Source of the DNA: Sphaerolaimus hirsutus
Taxonomy: Eukaryota; Nematoda; Chromadorea; Monhysterida; Sphaerolaimidae
DNA length: 64,000 nucleotides
Reading direction: 5' to 3'
Assembly: GCA_964036195.1 (NCBI GenBank)
Contig: OZ038458.1
Location: forward strand, 310,001 to 374,000
Of this stretch, positions 12,155-23,688 are shown one piece after another. Under the pieces are notes generated by a model. The model was not told where the DNA came from. It searched no databases and saw only the letters and a list, made by a program, of their open reading frames with translations. A program made the position numbers and the translations under genes. The stretch's first letter is position 1; each line of letters starts with the position of its first letter.

Positions 12155-13073
12155 TACCGTATTTCTTGTAATAGAAGAGCGCCGTTCTTTTTTTTCGTCG
12201 ACTTTTTTACCTGCCGTTCTTCTAGACATGCCGTTCTATTGGAGGTTGCCGTTCTATTATTTCACCAATCTTTTTCACAGATTTTTTTCATCTGAACATA
12301 TTATTTTCATGAAACATGGGTAGGGATGGAAAAAAAACGTTTTTTTTTACTCGATGTTTTTAAAAAAAAATTCGTTTTTTTTATAAAAAATCGTTTTTTT
12401 TATAATAAAAAACGTTTTTTTTTAAAAGCTCCCAGATATGACCTTGTGTCAACATATATAGGTATATCAGACAGTGGCAATACTCTGTGATGTTATATAT
12501 GACCATATAATGGCTGTTGAGCCATGGGATAGCATTATAAGTGGCGATTTGTGTCAAAAATATCCCATTTTTTGTCGATACGTTCGTATGTCGCCTTATA
12601 GTCGAATGTTCGTGAATTCAGGTAAAGTTTGGCACGGAATAGTGATGAAACAAGGTTATAAAATGAGGTTGTTACTTTGGGAGTGAAGTTACACACTGTG
12701 GAGGTACATGGAAGCACATTACCTCAATATTATATACTACAGCAACATATGACGGCTTATTAACCCATGGTAGCATATATAAATGGATACTTTGATACTA
12801 AAAATGCCACAAAACCAATGAAAACAACCACCAATGTCAATTTGTGTGTGAAATTGCGCATCAACTCAAACAAAACAAAATGTGAAAACAACTCCTTAAT
12901 CATAGTTCTGACTGAGCACCTTGGATGTTCTCATCTCACTACCCATTTTAAAATATTTGTGTGTTTTGGCACTCTTCCAGTGTTAATTCTACCTGCCAGT
13001 CTATTGGAAGTGTCGTTATATTGTAGGTGCCGTTCTATTGGAGGTATGCCGTTCTATTAGAAGATATACGGTA
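12155..13073. mobile_element. Family B variant split by a nested family J element
   Basis: The left part starts TACCGTATTTCTTGTAATAG and holds GCCGTTCTATTGGAGG. The right part repeats GCCGTTCTATT words and ends TTAGAAGATATACGGTA. The middle is occupied by the family J copy at 12.32-12.87 kb, so the two halves are one older element. Confidence 0.65.
12321..12865 (+). mobile_element. hAT-like family J copy, right end truncated
   Basis: Begins TAGGGATGG, then alternating A- and T-runs around AACGTTTT. About 430 bases of complex sequence follow, from CCCAGATATGACCTTGTG to TCAATTTGTGTGTGAAATTG, that reappear in reverse orientation at 41.15-41.58 kb. The matching right terminus is missing here. 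Confidence 0.7.
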
Positions 13074-13308
13074 AATATTTGTCTTAATTACTGATATTAA
13101 ATGAGTTTTAAGTGACAATTTTGATGAAATTTATTGATTTGTTCTAGACTAATCCTCCTCCCACACAGAGCATTAAATAATATTTTTGTTTACGGGATAA
13201 ATTTATCCAAAATGACGTTGCTTTATCCAACTCAATTGTTTTCGTCGGGTAGTAATAACTATTTGCAAACGTAAAAGCTTTCCCACACGCTAAGATAGGT
13301 CAATGATA

Positions 13309-13668
13309 TACCGTAAATTTTCTCGAAATGCTCTCTGGGGTTGACTATTTCGCTAGAAATTTTGACGTGATGGTATTTCGACGGGGGCGGGGGGGGGGGG
13401 GCTTACTTGAGGGGGATTATTTTTTCGTCAGAAATGTTCCAGAAGGATCATAGTAAAGACTAGGCTTTGACTTACCCAAAACTGTTAAAAAAATGTTACC
13501 AAACACGATAGGTATTTTATATTTGGATATTTTTCGCTGTTACTTTCCGTCATTTTATTTAGCATATCGAGTGGGTGGGTGTTTTTGCTCAGGAGCTGGG
13601 CTATTCTGACCTGGGCTATTTCGAGGGGGGGGGTCAATTCAAGGGGTGTATTTCGAGCAAATACAGTA
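13309..13668. mobile_element. MITE family B
   Basis: Ends TACCGTAAATTTTCTCGAAA and TTTCGAGCAAATACAGTA. G-runs adjoin both ends, and the interior near 13.5-13.6 kb carries GGGCTATTTCGAGGGG. It is diverged relative to the 59.8 kb copy, with which it shares GTCAGAAATKTTC and GATCATAGTAAA-like words. Confidence 0.65.
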
Positions 13669-14132
13669 GGTGCTTTCCAATGCCGATTTCCAGTGCATGC
13701 ATCAACGTGGAGTGTGCATGATGTCAGTTGTGCGTGATGCATCGTGGAGCGCACGCATTTCGAGCAGATGCAAATGCACATAATTCTATTTATTTGCAGT
13801 GCAGTTTTGATCGGGCCTATCTCGGGCAACATCAACACATCTGATGTGCAACTAGGAACTCTTGTCAGTGTTCTTTGGACACACGCGTGCCGAGTTGTCA
13901 ATTGGATATTGTATGTGCTACTGGATACACACAGGATTGAAAAAATCTCGGGAGATTTATATTTTCAAAAAATCAGGAAATGTTAAAAAATCTTGTATTT
14001 TTTTTTTTTTTTCGAATTTTTTTCAGGGAGATTTTGTTATATTTTCTTTTTGAAAGAATTTCTGATATATTATATTGTGTAAAATCACCCATTTTTAATG
14101 CTACTTTCAATTTAGTAGTTCACCACCTTAAA

Positions 14133-14510
14133 GGGGCAGGCCTGATACGCACACGTGCCCGATACGCACATATGCCCGTTTTTTTCACTTGACACTTTTT
14201 CAAGTGATTTTCAGATATGAGTAAAGTGAAAAAAAGTTGCGCAATGACATTAGTGAACTTTTTTCACTTCACTCATATCTGAAAATCACTTGAAAATGTG
14301 TCAAGTGAAAAATAGCCATTTTTCACTGTTTTTCATTTGACACATTTTTAAGTGATTTTCAGATATGAGTTTAAGTGAAAAAGTTTACTAATGTCATTGC
14401 GCAACTTTTTTTTCACTTTACTCATATCTGAAAATCACTTGAAAAAGTGTCAAGTGAAAAAAACGGGCATATGTGCGTATCGGGCACGTGTGCGTATCAG
14501 TGCACGCCCC
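14133..14510. mobile_element. Family D palindromic element, exact 8 bp duplication
   Basis: Flanked by ACCTTAAA on both sides (14125-14132 and 14511-14518). Ends GGGGCAGGCCTGATACGCAC and complement. It has the same nested CACTTGAC...AAGTGATTTTCAGATATG palindromes as the copy at 9.9 kb. Two exact duplications at independent sites establish family D as a mobile unit. Confidence 0.88.
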
Positions 14511-14520
14511 ACCTTAAACA

Positions 14521-14590
14521 CATTCGGGATCGGGATTGGGGCTTCAGGATCGGGACCGCAAAATCTCGAAAACTATCGGGATTCGGGATA
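14521..14590. repeat. Degenerate GGGATCGGGATT repeat
   Basis: A short stretch of CGGGATCGGGATTGGGG-type hexamers. It resembles the CCCGAT/CCCGAA repeat at the end of the CaV-beta gene (29.9-30.1 kb) and one at 52.08-52.17 kb. Confidence 0.45.
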
Positions 14591-15183
14591 GGGTTCCGTT
14601 TGAACCGTAGCACAAACGCGTGCTTTTAAATGTGCCTCTAAATGGGGCTTCAATTGAATTGTAGCTCCCTTGCACATTTGTGCTTGTGTCACAGTCCACA
14701 CAGTGACCGATTTGAAAATGCTGTTGTAGCTTAATACTATAGCTTTGGTGACCACTGCTAATATTTAGAAGTAAAGTGAAATTGTTTATGAGTTTACACG
14801 TTTTTCCCCTGTGCGCATTTTAAATGGGACAAGCGAGCTTCCATTCTTTTGGAACAAAAAAAATTAACCGGCTTACCTACATAAGTATTTTTTCAATACG
14901 TGCTGCCGGTGCCAAGTGCCGTCAAGTAGGAAGCTGCGCGCATGTAGGATTAAAATTGCGATAAAACGTGTTATTTATAACTAGCCAGGGGGCAAATTCA
15001 GGTAGTCCGAAAAGCTGTGCCCCCCGCGGAACATTTCAGGTTGTCTGAACCCGCATCTGTTGCCAAACCTATCCAGGGGGGCTGCCCCCCTTTATATATT
15101 ATAGGTGCTTTTTTAAAGGTGCACCTCAGCTCAGAACCTGTGCAAATGCACCTGACGCTGTACCCATATATAAATATGCGTAC

Positions 15184-15646
15184 CAGGGGTTTAGTAGATT
15201 TGGACCCTGGCGGGGGTTTATATAGATAGTGAATCGCTCCTCCGGAGGGATAGATAGCTGAAAAAAAAAATTTTTTTTGGGGGGGGTAGGCTTTTCCAAG
15301 GTATAGACGGAAAAAAACGGGGAAAAGTTGCTAAAAGTAGGTGAAAACCAGCTAGAAATAGGTCTATAAGTACATATAGTACAAAAAATCGCTAAAAATA
15401 GGCAATAAGGAACGTGAATTAGAATTTTGAAGGTGAAAAACTATAAATAGGTACGAAAATTAGCGATTTTGAGCGAAAATTGGGCCAAAATTTTTTAAAA
15501 ATCGGGCAATTTGGGGGCTAGATAGCCAAAAAATATGCCTCCGGGATAGATAGATAGCTGAGCGGGCCTCCGGGATGGATAGATAGCTGGCGGATTTGGG
15601 GGGGGGGTAACCCCCCCCCCAACCCCCCCCCCCCGCTAAACCCCTG
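15184..15646. mobile_element. hAT-like MITE family E, intact copy
   Basis: Starts CAGGGGTTTAG and ends CTAAACCCCTG, with the exact duplication ATGCGTAC on both sides (15176-15183 and 15647-15654). The interior carries GATAGATAGCTG, AAATCGCTAAAAATAGG and long G and C runs. Confidence 0.88.
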
Positions 15647-16419
15647 ATGCGTACATATACCAAATACATTGGTGTCTCGATTAGTGCATCTGGGATGCAA
15701 CACCAACGCCAATAGCGCCAAGGCGCGGCGCCTACCAATGGGCTCATACAAAAGCCCCCCCTATTTCTGGGTGGGAAAGGGGTGCAGCGCACCCTACAAT
15801 GAAATCGGGCATGTTGAATTTGGTCCCTGGTAGGGCGTATTTTACGCCAATATCTATCTACGGCTGACAAAATGGTATTTATTTATAATGCTTGAATGCA
15901 CTGCTTGTTTCACACATACCTGTGTACTGTATTATGCAAATTATATTAAGCCACAGCCTTTACGTTAGCGCGCCGCAGACCGTGCTAATTAATTTTGTAC
16001 CTAAATACATGAATTAAATGTGAATGTTATATTCCAATGCAAGTAAAATAATAAATTAAGTTTGCGCAAATTGCATAGGTTAAAGTGCGGACTGGTGAGA
16101 TATTAGAATGTATCCAATACTTGTTTAATTTTTCGGTGTTTCCTTGCGGTGCGGTATTTATATAGGTAAGGTATTTGACCAAACAAAACATCTATATCCG
16201 GGGATACGACATTTTATTGGATTTGCGCTTAATATGTTTGCTCAAATATCGACTTATAATAGGAAAAATATGTCACCCAGCATAATTATTTATACAAAAA
16301 TTCAATCTTAATCAAATATCTTCCGTCTTTTAAACACGTTCGCAAAATAATCTCAACAGCAGGCGACCGGACAAATTACCATTCTAAAAAAATTCTAAAA
16401 AAAATTTGAAAAAAAATAA

Positions 16420-16521
16420 ATGGTGCGGCACGACGCGGCTAAAAAGAGCGTGCGCTTTCGGCGGCAACAAGCGCTGCAGCCGCCCGACCACAGGCATCTG
16501 CTCGGCGCCAGTTCATCGCAA
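16420..16521 (+). CDS. Putative first coding exon of CaV-beta
   Basis: Starts MVRHDAAKKSVRFRRQQ and ends HLLGASSSQ at a GTAAAA donor, phase 0. The next exon begins in phase 0 with GSAES, matching the usual Gln/Gly-Ser-Ala-(D/E)-Ser join in this family. It is GC-rich against an AT-rich background and basic, as beta-subunit N-termini can be. The 7 kb intron with an assembly gap leaves the link unproved; other first exons may exist. Confidence 0.55.
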
Positions 16522-16551
16522 GTAAAATTGCATAAATACAATTCTAAATAC

Positions 16552-16972
16552 TACCGTTTATCCTCGAATAAGTCCTCAGGGCAGTTATTTTTTCGTCAGA
16601 GTTTTTGAGGGGGGAGTTATTCAAAGGGGGGGGGTTGTTTCCTCAGAAAACTTGACTTAATTCATGGTACATATGAATGCATTCTGTTAACTCATGTAAT
16701 CCAGGTATTTAACAGTTAAACAACAACAAAACAGTGTGTATACACTGCGTACACGTTATGTATCTGCTGTCGCTGCTATACGTGAACATTATTTTGTGTT
16801 TTCATCGATCATTTTTGTAAATTTTGGGGGATTTTTTTCACCCAGAGGGGGAGTTATTCAAGAGATGGGAGTTATTCGAGTGGGGAGTTGTTTTTTCGTC
16901 AGACTTTTTGAGGGGGAGTTATTCAAGGGGGAGGAGTTATTCGAGGGGGGTCTTATTCGAGGATATACGGTA
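16552..16972. mobile_element. MITE family B, 30 bases after an exon
   Basis: Ends TACCGTTTATCCTCGAATAA and TTATTCGAGGATATACGGTA. GAGTTATTCAAGGGGG units flank a unique middle. It lies just downstream of the putative CaV-beta first-exon donor. Confidence 0.75.
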
Positions 16973-17159
16973 CTTTCATTTGAGTGGATTTGTCAAGTGA
17001 AGTTTGGGATCATGTGTGCAAGTGGACAAGTGACAGGAAAAGTGGTGTGAAAAGTGACTAGTAAGCTGATGACTTGAATGTGCAAGCATTTTTCACCTGG
17101 GCTGTATATCAAACGTACCCAAGTATTGAAAATATTAAGAATATTTACATTAAATCAAT

Positions 17160-17385
17160 GGCCCTACACAGACTAGTTGACAATGGAATTGAGTGTCAAC
17201 TGGGCCGACTGGTTTTGATTCAGATTTTAGTTGATGGGCGGCCGAACGTTCAAATGCACATAAAATACCAATGTTAATTCCTTTTCCACGTTGGCACATG
17301 TGCACTTGAAAATTGTCCCGCAACCCGTCAGTCAACTAATATCTCAAATGACGTGGAAACCAGTTGACATCCCGTGTGTAAGGCC
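17160..17385. mobile_element. Family G element (GGCCCTACACA ends)
   Basis: Left GGCCCTACACAGACTAGTTG then ACAATGG; right CCAGTTGACATCCCGTGTGT then AAGGCC. GTCAACTGG words occur in both orientations. Related copies lie at 20.5-20.9 and 43.4-43.6 kb. Confidence 0.6.
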
Positions 17386-17589
17386 AATGAGATGGGCGTT
17401 GCTTACAGTTGCGACCAATTTTGGCGTGTTGCCAATGCGAACAATGATGCAAATACTGCGTGGCACTTTTCCCGCCGCCAAGTACACCTAGCTTGACTTG
17501 TCCCGTGTGCAAACATTCCATCCCGCCAACACATCATTCACATTAAAATATAAGCTACCGGAACTGGGTGGTCAGTTGGCATGTGCATG

Positions 17590-17790
17590 CATCGATATGA
17601 TCTATTGTATGAGTTTACTCAATGTGGCCATGCACACTAGAATAGTACACCACTGAAATTTGGGAAACTCAATGAATTTACCATTTGAATTTACCACAAT
17701 GATTTATTTTTGATCACCTTCAGTAGTAGTTGACAGATTAGACATTCTGGTTAACTCGATGTGTTCAAAACAGATTTATGAGTTGCCCAA
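17590..17790. repeat. Family F foldback repeat
   Basis: Left arm ATGAGTTTACTCAAT; right arm CAGATTTATGAGTTGCCC; centre GTAGTAGTTGACAGATTAG. It is the same layout as at 10.85 kb. Confidence 0.5.
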
Positions 17791-17874
17791 ATATGGGTGG
17801 TGTACGTTTATCAAATGTGTGCTATACACACGGGTTTACGCGGTTTTCAATGAGTCTGCACCGCTCAGCATCTA

Positions 17875-19350
17875 AACCTGCATGGCATCTGGACCCGCGT
17901 GGCATGGATTTCTGCCTGCATGGCATCTATACCCGCGTGGCATCTAACGTCCCATAGATGCCAAGCGGGCTACATGCCTGCACATGCCATGCGGTCTCCA
18001 TGCCGTGTGGGTGTAGATGCCAAGCGGGCTGCCCCCCCACACACCCACGAGACGGCCTCATGGCCTCTGTGCCTCATGGGGGCTGTTGCGCGCCCGTGCA
18101 TGCATGGTGTCCCAAAATGAATTCTGACAAAAAATGTTGTTTTTTCAAAAATTCATGCTGAACCTTTACTTGCACAGCTGAAATATTACTCCCTGAACCT
18201 GTCACCCTGCAACTTATTTTTATAGGAGTACACCAGTTTATCCAGTCCAGTGTATCATGTGCACAAAAATATTAATTCAAAATGTCTAAAAACTTCAATG
18301 TTTTTCCCAATTATTGTTTTCAGATGTCAAGTGTCTCTGAATTTTTTCATTTAAATGCAAATATGAGTACTGTTTTGAAATGGGGAAGAAGGGTAGATAA
18401 ATAAATGCATGCCCATGCAAATTCATACATACAATTCTTTAGTAACCCTGTAAGAGTGGCTACTAGAATAAATTTTTATCAAGCCATTTTTTGGTAGGAA
18501 TTGCATTTTGGGACACCATGCATGTAAAAAGCCTCAGTGTTAAGGGGCAACACTCAAATTGATCTGGGTAGTGTGGTGAGATATGCATTGAATATTGTGT
18601 ACATGGTGGCTTAGAAATAGATGGTCAAATTAGAAATTTTTAACAGATTTTCTGGGATTATATTTTATTTTATTTTCTCAAAATCAGCCAATTTGAAATG
18701 TGAAATTGAAATAAAATATTGATCAATATATTTAGTGTTGTTTTCATCCAAATACTGTGTTTGATTGAAATTTAGCCATATGCACTAAACTAGGAAAGTA
18801 GGAATCCACTAATGTAGGCCACCATGTAAATGAGTTAAAATTCTATGTGAACACTGCTGGAACTCAATGTTGAAAGCCACTTGAACAGGGTGGCCCAATA
18901 CACATGGAAGTTTACAAAGCTGTTTCCAAAAATGATCAATCAATTTGAGTGTTGCCCCTTAACACTGAGGCTTTTTACATGCATGGTGTCCCAAAATGCA
19001 ATTCCCACAAAAAAATGGCTTGATAAAAATTTATTGTAGTAGCCACTCTTACAGGGTTACTAAAGAATTGTATTGATGAATTTACATGGGCATGCATGTA
19101 TCTACCCTTCTTCCCATTTCAAATGGTACTCATATTTGCATTTAAATAAAAAAATTCAGAGACATTTGACATCTGATAATAATAATTGGGAAAAACATTG
19201 ACATTTTTACACATTTTGAATTCATATTTTTTGTGCACATGATACACTGGACATGTAGACCCCCCTCCCAATGCCCGCTTGGCATCTGGCCCTATCCGCC
19301 CGTTTGGCATCTATGCCACAGTCCGCTTGGCATCCAGCATTAGATAGATG
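17875..19350. mobile_element. Giant foldback element with GGCATCTA arrays (family H)
   Basis: Two arms of about 320 bp (18245-18570 and 18935-19254) are near-perfect reverse complements around a 360-base loop. Matching landmarks include CCAGTGTATCATGTGCACAA versus its complement, and AAGGGGCAACACTCAAATTG versus CAATTTGAGTGTTGCCCCTT. Outside both arms are clusters of (T/C)GGCATCTA(T/G) and its complement (about 17875-18115 and 19262-19345). The right cluster runs straight into the assembly gap. No ORF of note, so it looks like a foldback DNA transposon. Confidence 0.75.
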
Positions 19351-19550
19351 NNNNNNNNNNNNNNNNNNNNNNNNNNNNNNNNNNNNNNNNNNNNNNNNNN
19401 NNNNNNNNNNNNNNNNNNNNNNNNNNNNNNNNNNNNNNNNNNNNNNNNNNNNNNNNNNNNNNNNNNNNNNNNNNNNNNNNNNNNNNNNNNNNNNNNNNNN
19501 NNNNNNNNNNNNNNNNNNNNNNNNNNNNNNNNNNNNNNNNNNNNNNNNNN
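19351..19550. other. Assembly gap (200 Ns)
   Basis: Exactly 200 undetermined bases. The size is a typical placeholder, so the true length is unknown. It starts inside the outer motif array of the large inverted repeat, a likely cause of failed assembly. Confidence 0.99.
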
Positions 19551-19867
19551 CGGTGGCAAACGAAAATTCGAAAACGTTTTCGATTTTTTTCTCAGTATTT
19601 TTAGTTGAAAATGCGGGTAAAATGCAGAAAAACGATCCATTCATAGCGCCGAAAAACACGGCATCCATTCATACCGCCGGAACGACAATTTTGAAAATTT
19701 GTCTGCGGTAACAGCTTGGAAGGCCTCAAATCATAAAGTTGTATTCAAAAACTCAGCAAAAAATTCGAAAACTTAATAATTGAGCTGTAAAAATTGGAAA
19801 AGTATTCAAAAAACTTCAAAAATTCGAAAACTGGGTAAATTCGAAGATCTGAAAACTATTTTTGTAA

Positions 19868-20247
19868 TACCGTATATCCTCGAATAAGCCCCCATCATAT
19901 AACTCCCCCCCTGTCGGCTGGGTGCAAAAAAATACCCCCCCTCGAATAGCTCCCCCTGTAGGCTGGGTGTGGGAAAAATACCCCCCCCCTCGAAAAAACC
20001 CCCTCCTTGATTGGTTGGAGAGGCATAACATGTAAAAAACGTTTTATGTATGGAAAAACGGTTTATGGAACTAATGTAGGCTGATTCAAGGAATATAATG
20101 ATCATGAATTTTACTAAATATTCTGATGAAAAAATAACTCCTCCCTCGAATCACTCCCTATCCCCTCGAATAACTATCCCCACTCGAATAACTCCCCCTC
20201 AAACACTTTGACGAAAAAATAACGGACATATTCGAGGATATACGATA
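19868..20247. mobile_element. MITE family B
   Basis: Left end TACCGTATATCCTCGAATAA; right end TATTCGAGGATATACGATA. CCCCCTCGAATA(A/G) units flank an interior sharing GGCTGGGTG(C/T)AAA repeats. Confidence 0.72.
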
Positions 20248-20506
20248 AATTCGAAAATTCAGTGGGAAGAAATATTTGAAAAAATAAACCACTTTTTCAA
20301 AAGCGTTTGCCATCGTTAATCGGCCGCATGCTTTACCGTCCTGTGGTGCACATGAATTCTTGATTAACGCCCGACTGCGGCTGCAGGGCGGCACGTGCCG
20401 CCGCAGCTTTCAGTCGCGACGTGTTTGACTGATAAGTTCACACTTCTGCCAAGGTGAAGCGCCACTGAGAGACGAGAAAAATGCACCATGCATTTGGTAG
20501 TGCAGA

Positions 20507-20907
20507 TGTCTGCATAGTCTACACGCTGGATGTCAACTGGTTTCGATGTCAACTCGATTCTAGTTCAATTCAGGTCGCAGGACAATTTTCAAGTGCACTT
20601 GCGGCAATGTGGAAAAGGAATCAATAGCTCCATGTGCATTTGAACCTAGTTTTGCAGCCCATCAAACACAATCTTTATGGAAACCAGTTGGCCCAGTTGA
20701 CATCCAATGACACCCAATGTCAACTGGGTCGACTGATTTCCATTAAAATTTTAGTCCATGGTTTGCATAACAATGTCAAATGCACGTGGCAATATCGATA
20801 GATTTCTTTCCGTCATTGCCGCGTGTTCACTGGAAAATTGTCCTGCGACCTAAATTGAACGGAAATCGAGTTGACACCGAAACCAGTTGACATCCAGTAT
20901 GTGTGTG
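20507..20907. mobile_element. Family G element, longer copy
   Basis: The outer arms are inverted: CACGCTGGATGTCAACTGGT on the left and ACCAGTTGACATCCAGTATG on the right. A second inner pair uses CGCAGGACAATTTTC(A/C)AGTG and complement. It resembles the 17.2 kb copy but has an extra central GTTGACATCCAATGACACC block. Confidence 0.65.
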
Positions 20908-21074
20908 GTGATAATGTTTTGGAACTAGTCCTTTTATTTGAATTCTTCGCACCTTTGTGTATTTTGAATCTGACGGAAAGAGCACGTGAAACGTCTGTAA
21001 ACGTCTCCCTTCCCTGGGGTCAGATTCAATTCGAACGCAAGACGCACGCGCGTCCGTGCACAATTTCATACGCT

Positions 21075-21180
21075 TACCGTATTTCTTCTAATAGAAAAGC
21101 GCCGTTCTATTTTCGTCAACGTTTTTACCTGCCGTTCTATTTGAGCTTTGAGGTGCCGTTCTATTGGAAGAAATGCGGTA
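21075..21180. mobile_element. Short family B variant (GCCGTTCTATT)
   Basis: Left TACCGTATTTCTTCTAATAG, right TATTGGAAGAAATGCGGTA, with three GCCGTTCTATT words in about 105 bases. It is the shortest complete example of this variant. Confidence 0.65.
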
Positions 21181-21395
21181 CTCGCGTGTCGGGCGCCTGT
21201 TACGTTCGAATCGAATTTGGGCCCTGACGGGAACAGCTTTTATCTCGTTTTTGATGCTACTTTTCCCCCGAGGCTATTACATTCGCTTTGCTCAGAAGTT
21301 ACTTTTAACGCATACTTTAGCATGCTGGGCACAGCAGAACATTCCTACACTTACAGAATGCTAAGTATATGTGAGCGAAGTATACTCGGTATTTA

Positions 21396-21825
21396 TCAGG
21401 GGTTTTAGTAGATTTGGACCCCTGGTAAATCGCTCCTCCGGGGGGGGGGGGATAAATAGCTGAACTTTTTTGGGAGGGGGGGGGGGATTCGCGGGGATTT
21501 TCCAAGGTATAGAATGAAGAAAAGAAAGAAAAAAATCGCAAAAAGTAGGTGAAAAATAACTGATAATAGGCAATAAAACATACGAAATAGTGATTTTGAT
21601 GGTGAAAAAACTATAGGTATGAAAATTAGCTATTTTTAGCAAAAATTGGGGCAAATTTTCTAAAAAATCGCTGTAAATAGGTAGATAGGGGGGATTGTGG
21701 GGGGGGGGGGGTCAGGGGATAGTAGCCAAAGAATTGGCCTCCAGGATAGATATGCAGATTGTTGGCGGATTTGGGGTGGGGCAACCCCCCCCCCCCCCTA
21801 ACCCTACCTATTAAACCCTCGCCCG
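21396..21825. mobile_element. hAT-like MITE family E, right end decayed
   Basis: Begins CAGGGGTTTTAGTAG, like the 15.2 kb copy, with the same AAGTAGGTGAAAA and TTTTGATGGTGAAAAA blocks. The right end carries a C-run and TTAAACCCT, but no matching 8 bp duplication. Confidence 0.65.
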
Positions 21826-21829
21826 GTAT

Positions 21830-23220
21830 GTCAAAATCACCAATATGTTTTGTTAACGAATGGAACCCCCCTTGAGCCAGTGATAAGCTTTCAACTTGAC
21901 GTTAACATTGCAACTAGTTTGTTTTGCCACTGCCCAAGCAACATGAGGCTTTGCAAAACAAATTGCAGCGGGGCCGAGTCGTAAAAGAGCGGGCGTGATC
22001 TAATTTGGGCTGCATTTTCGACGTATGGAAACAAACCCGTGGCTTGTGTGGCACCGAACGATGGCAAAACAATTGTCGAATTTTTAAATTTTTTAGAATA
22101 CATTTGGAATTTTCGAATTTTTCCACTGAATTATTGGCATTCTGAATTGTCTGCTGAATGTTGAATTCATATTTATGTTTTTGCGGCCTTCTAAACTGTT
22201 ACCGCAGAATTATTTTCACAATCCATGTTTAATTGAGGGTTTGTATAGTATTTCTGCATTAGAAGCATTTTCAACCAAAAATACTGGGAAAAATTCAAAA
22301 ACGTTTTTCAATTTACGAATATTCTAAAAAAATCGTATTTTTGTGTTTTTTTCTAGGGGTGAAATTGCAAACCTTCGAAACTTCGAAAAAGTTTTTATTT
22401 TCGAATTTTGGTTTGCCATCGTTTGTTGCATGACACACACTTGGCGCTTGGCTGCGGCGCGTGACTCTAGTTTTTAAATTTATTGCCGCATTCCATTTGT
22501 TTAGGCAGCACGGTTATTGTTGTCGGTTTTACTACTGGCAGCCGTCCCACACCATGCGTTATGTCATGTAAAACGTCACAGAAATGCCCGGTAGATCTTT
22601 CTTTCAAGTTTCCAGCGCATTTACACAGTGATGACAACATTTGAAATATTTCTATGCTAAATTTCATACACTTTACATAACACTGGCCATTCATGTGCAC
22701 TTGAAATTTTTTGCACTTGCACATTCATTCAAAAACCTAAACATTCATATTAAGCGCCATCACGAAATTTTGGACAAAATTTGTTGTGTTTGGATCTATG
22801 CCAAATTGTGACAGAGTGTTGTAAAAAGAAAAAGATACCTATTTTTAGATCAACTTGAGTTTTAACTGAACACTAAATCCACACGCTAAAAATTATTCCT
22901 CCCCAAATGTACAGGTCTAGCGGTTTTTTGTAAATACATTTAGTAGATTTTACATGGAATTGAACAATCTTTCGAATGAATTGCGGCCGGGATTATTTTC
23001 ATTTGCAATATTTTGTAAATACCTATCTTTTGTGTGTTTTGCGCGAGCATTTCTTTATTAAATATTAATTATATATCTAATGATAAATATTATCTGCACT
23101 TTGGCAAAATGTACAAGTAAAATGGCTAAAATATGTGACCTTATTGACTGCGGTTATTGATAAATATAATATTTTACCATGATAAGGGTGAGTGACCTGC
23201 TTTTGACAGGTAAATAATTC
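21830..23220. other. CaV-beta first intron, no feature recognised
   Basis: AT-rich sequence with short palindromic AATTCGAAAA(T/A) words. I find no exon or complete mobile element. Confidence 0.4.
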
Positions 23221-23224
23221 GAAA

Positions 23225-23560
23225 TTCGAAAGACTCTTCTTAGGTGTATGAGGCAGGAAAGGACGAAAAACCGCCCAAAGTAGGTAAAAATAGCCAGAGA
23301 TAAACAGATTGAAAGTAGCTATAAAAAGGCATTGAAATACATAAATATATAGCCAACAAAGTGATTTCGAAACCGCTCGAAATGTGATTTTTTTCTTGAT
23401 TTTGTGTGAAAATTGTGGCAAAACCGCTCAAAATGGGCTCCCCATAAATAGATATAATAGCCGAGTACCTTGCGAGTTGAACTCACGAGATGGGTCACCT
23501 CAAATGTGATCACCCCCCATTGGAGACCCCCGCATACCCCCACCTAACCCCCTTCTCCCC
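23225..23560. mobile_element. Diverged family E copy abutting a CaV-beta exon
   Basis: Retains the family E block order (GAGGCAGGAAAGGACGAAAA, AGTAGGTAAAAATAGCC, CAAAACCGCTCAAAATGG, GGAGACCCC). Its C-rich right end leads directly into CTTCTCCCCCTCAG, the splice acceptor of the next exon, so the element appears to supply the pyrimidine tract. Confidence 0.5.
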
Positions 23561-23565
23561 CTCAG

Positions 23566-23688
23566 GGCTCAGCGGAGTCTGGCGGGGGGCACGGCGGCGG
23601 CGAGGGCCACCTGGACGCGCGCGAGCAGCGGCGCAAGGAGCTCGAGCGCCAGGCGCAGGCGCAACTCGACGCGGCAAAGTACAAGCCG
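23566..23688 (+). CDS. CaV-beta exon: start of SH3 region (split by MITE)
   Basis: Acceptor CCCCCTCAG, phase 0. Encodes GSAESGGGHGGGEG, then the conserved helix HLDAREQRRKELERQ and AQAQLDAAKYKP. Family members continue PVAFAVRTN without a break, but here a family A transposon begins after the Pro codon. Reading on into the element meets an in-frame TGA at 23761. A possible GT donor within the exon is AA|GTACAA at 23679 (phase 2). Confidence 0.88.

Noticed and set aside
15460-15870. 136-codon - strand ORF
   Set aside because: It lies mainly in the family E element and reflects C/G runs; no domain-like sequence.
19222-19711. ORFs running through the N stretch
   Set aside because: They exist only because unknown bases were treated as open.
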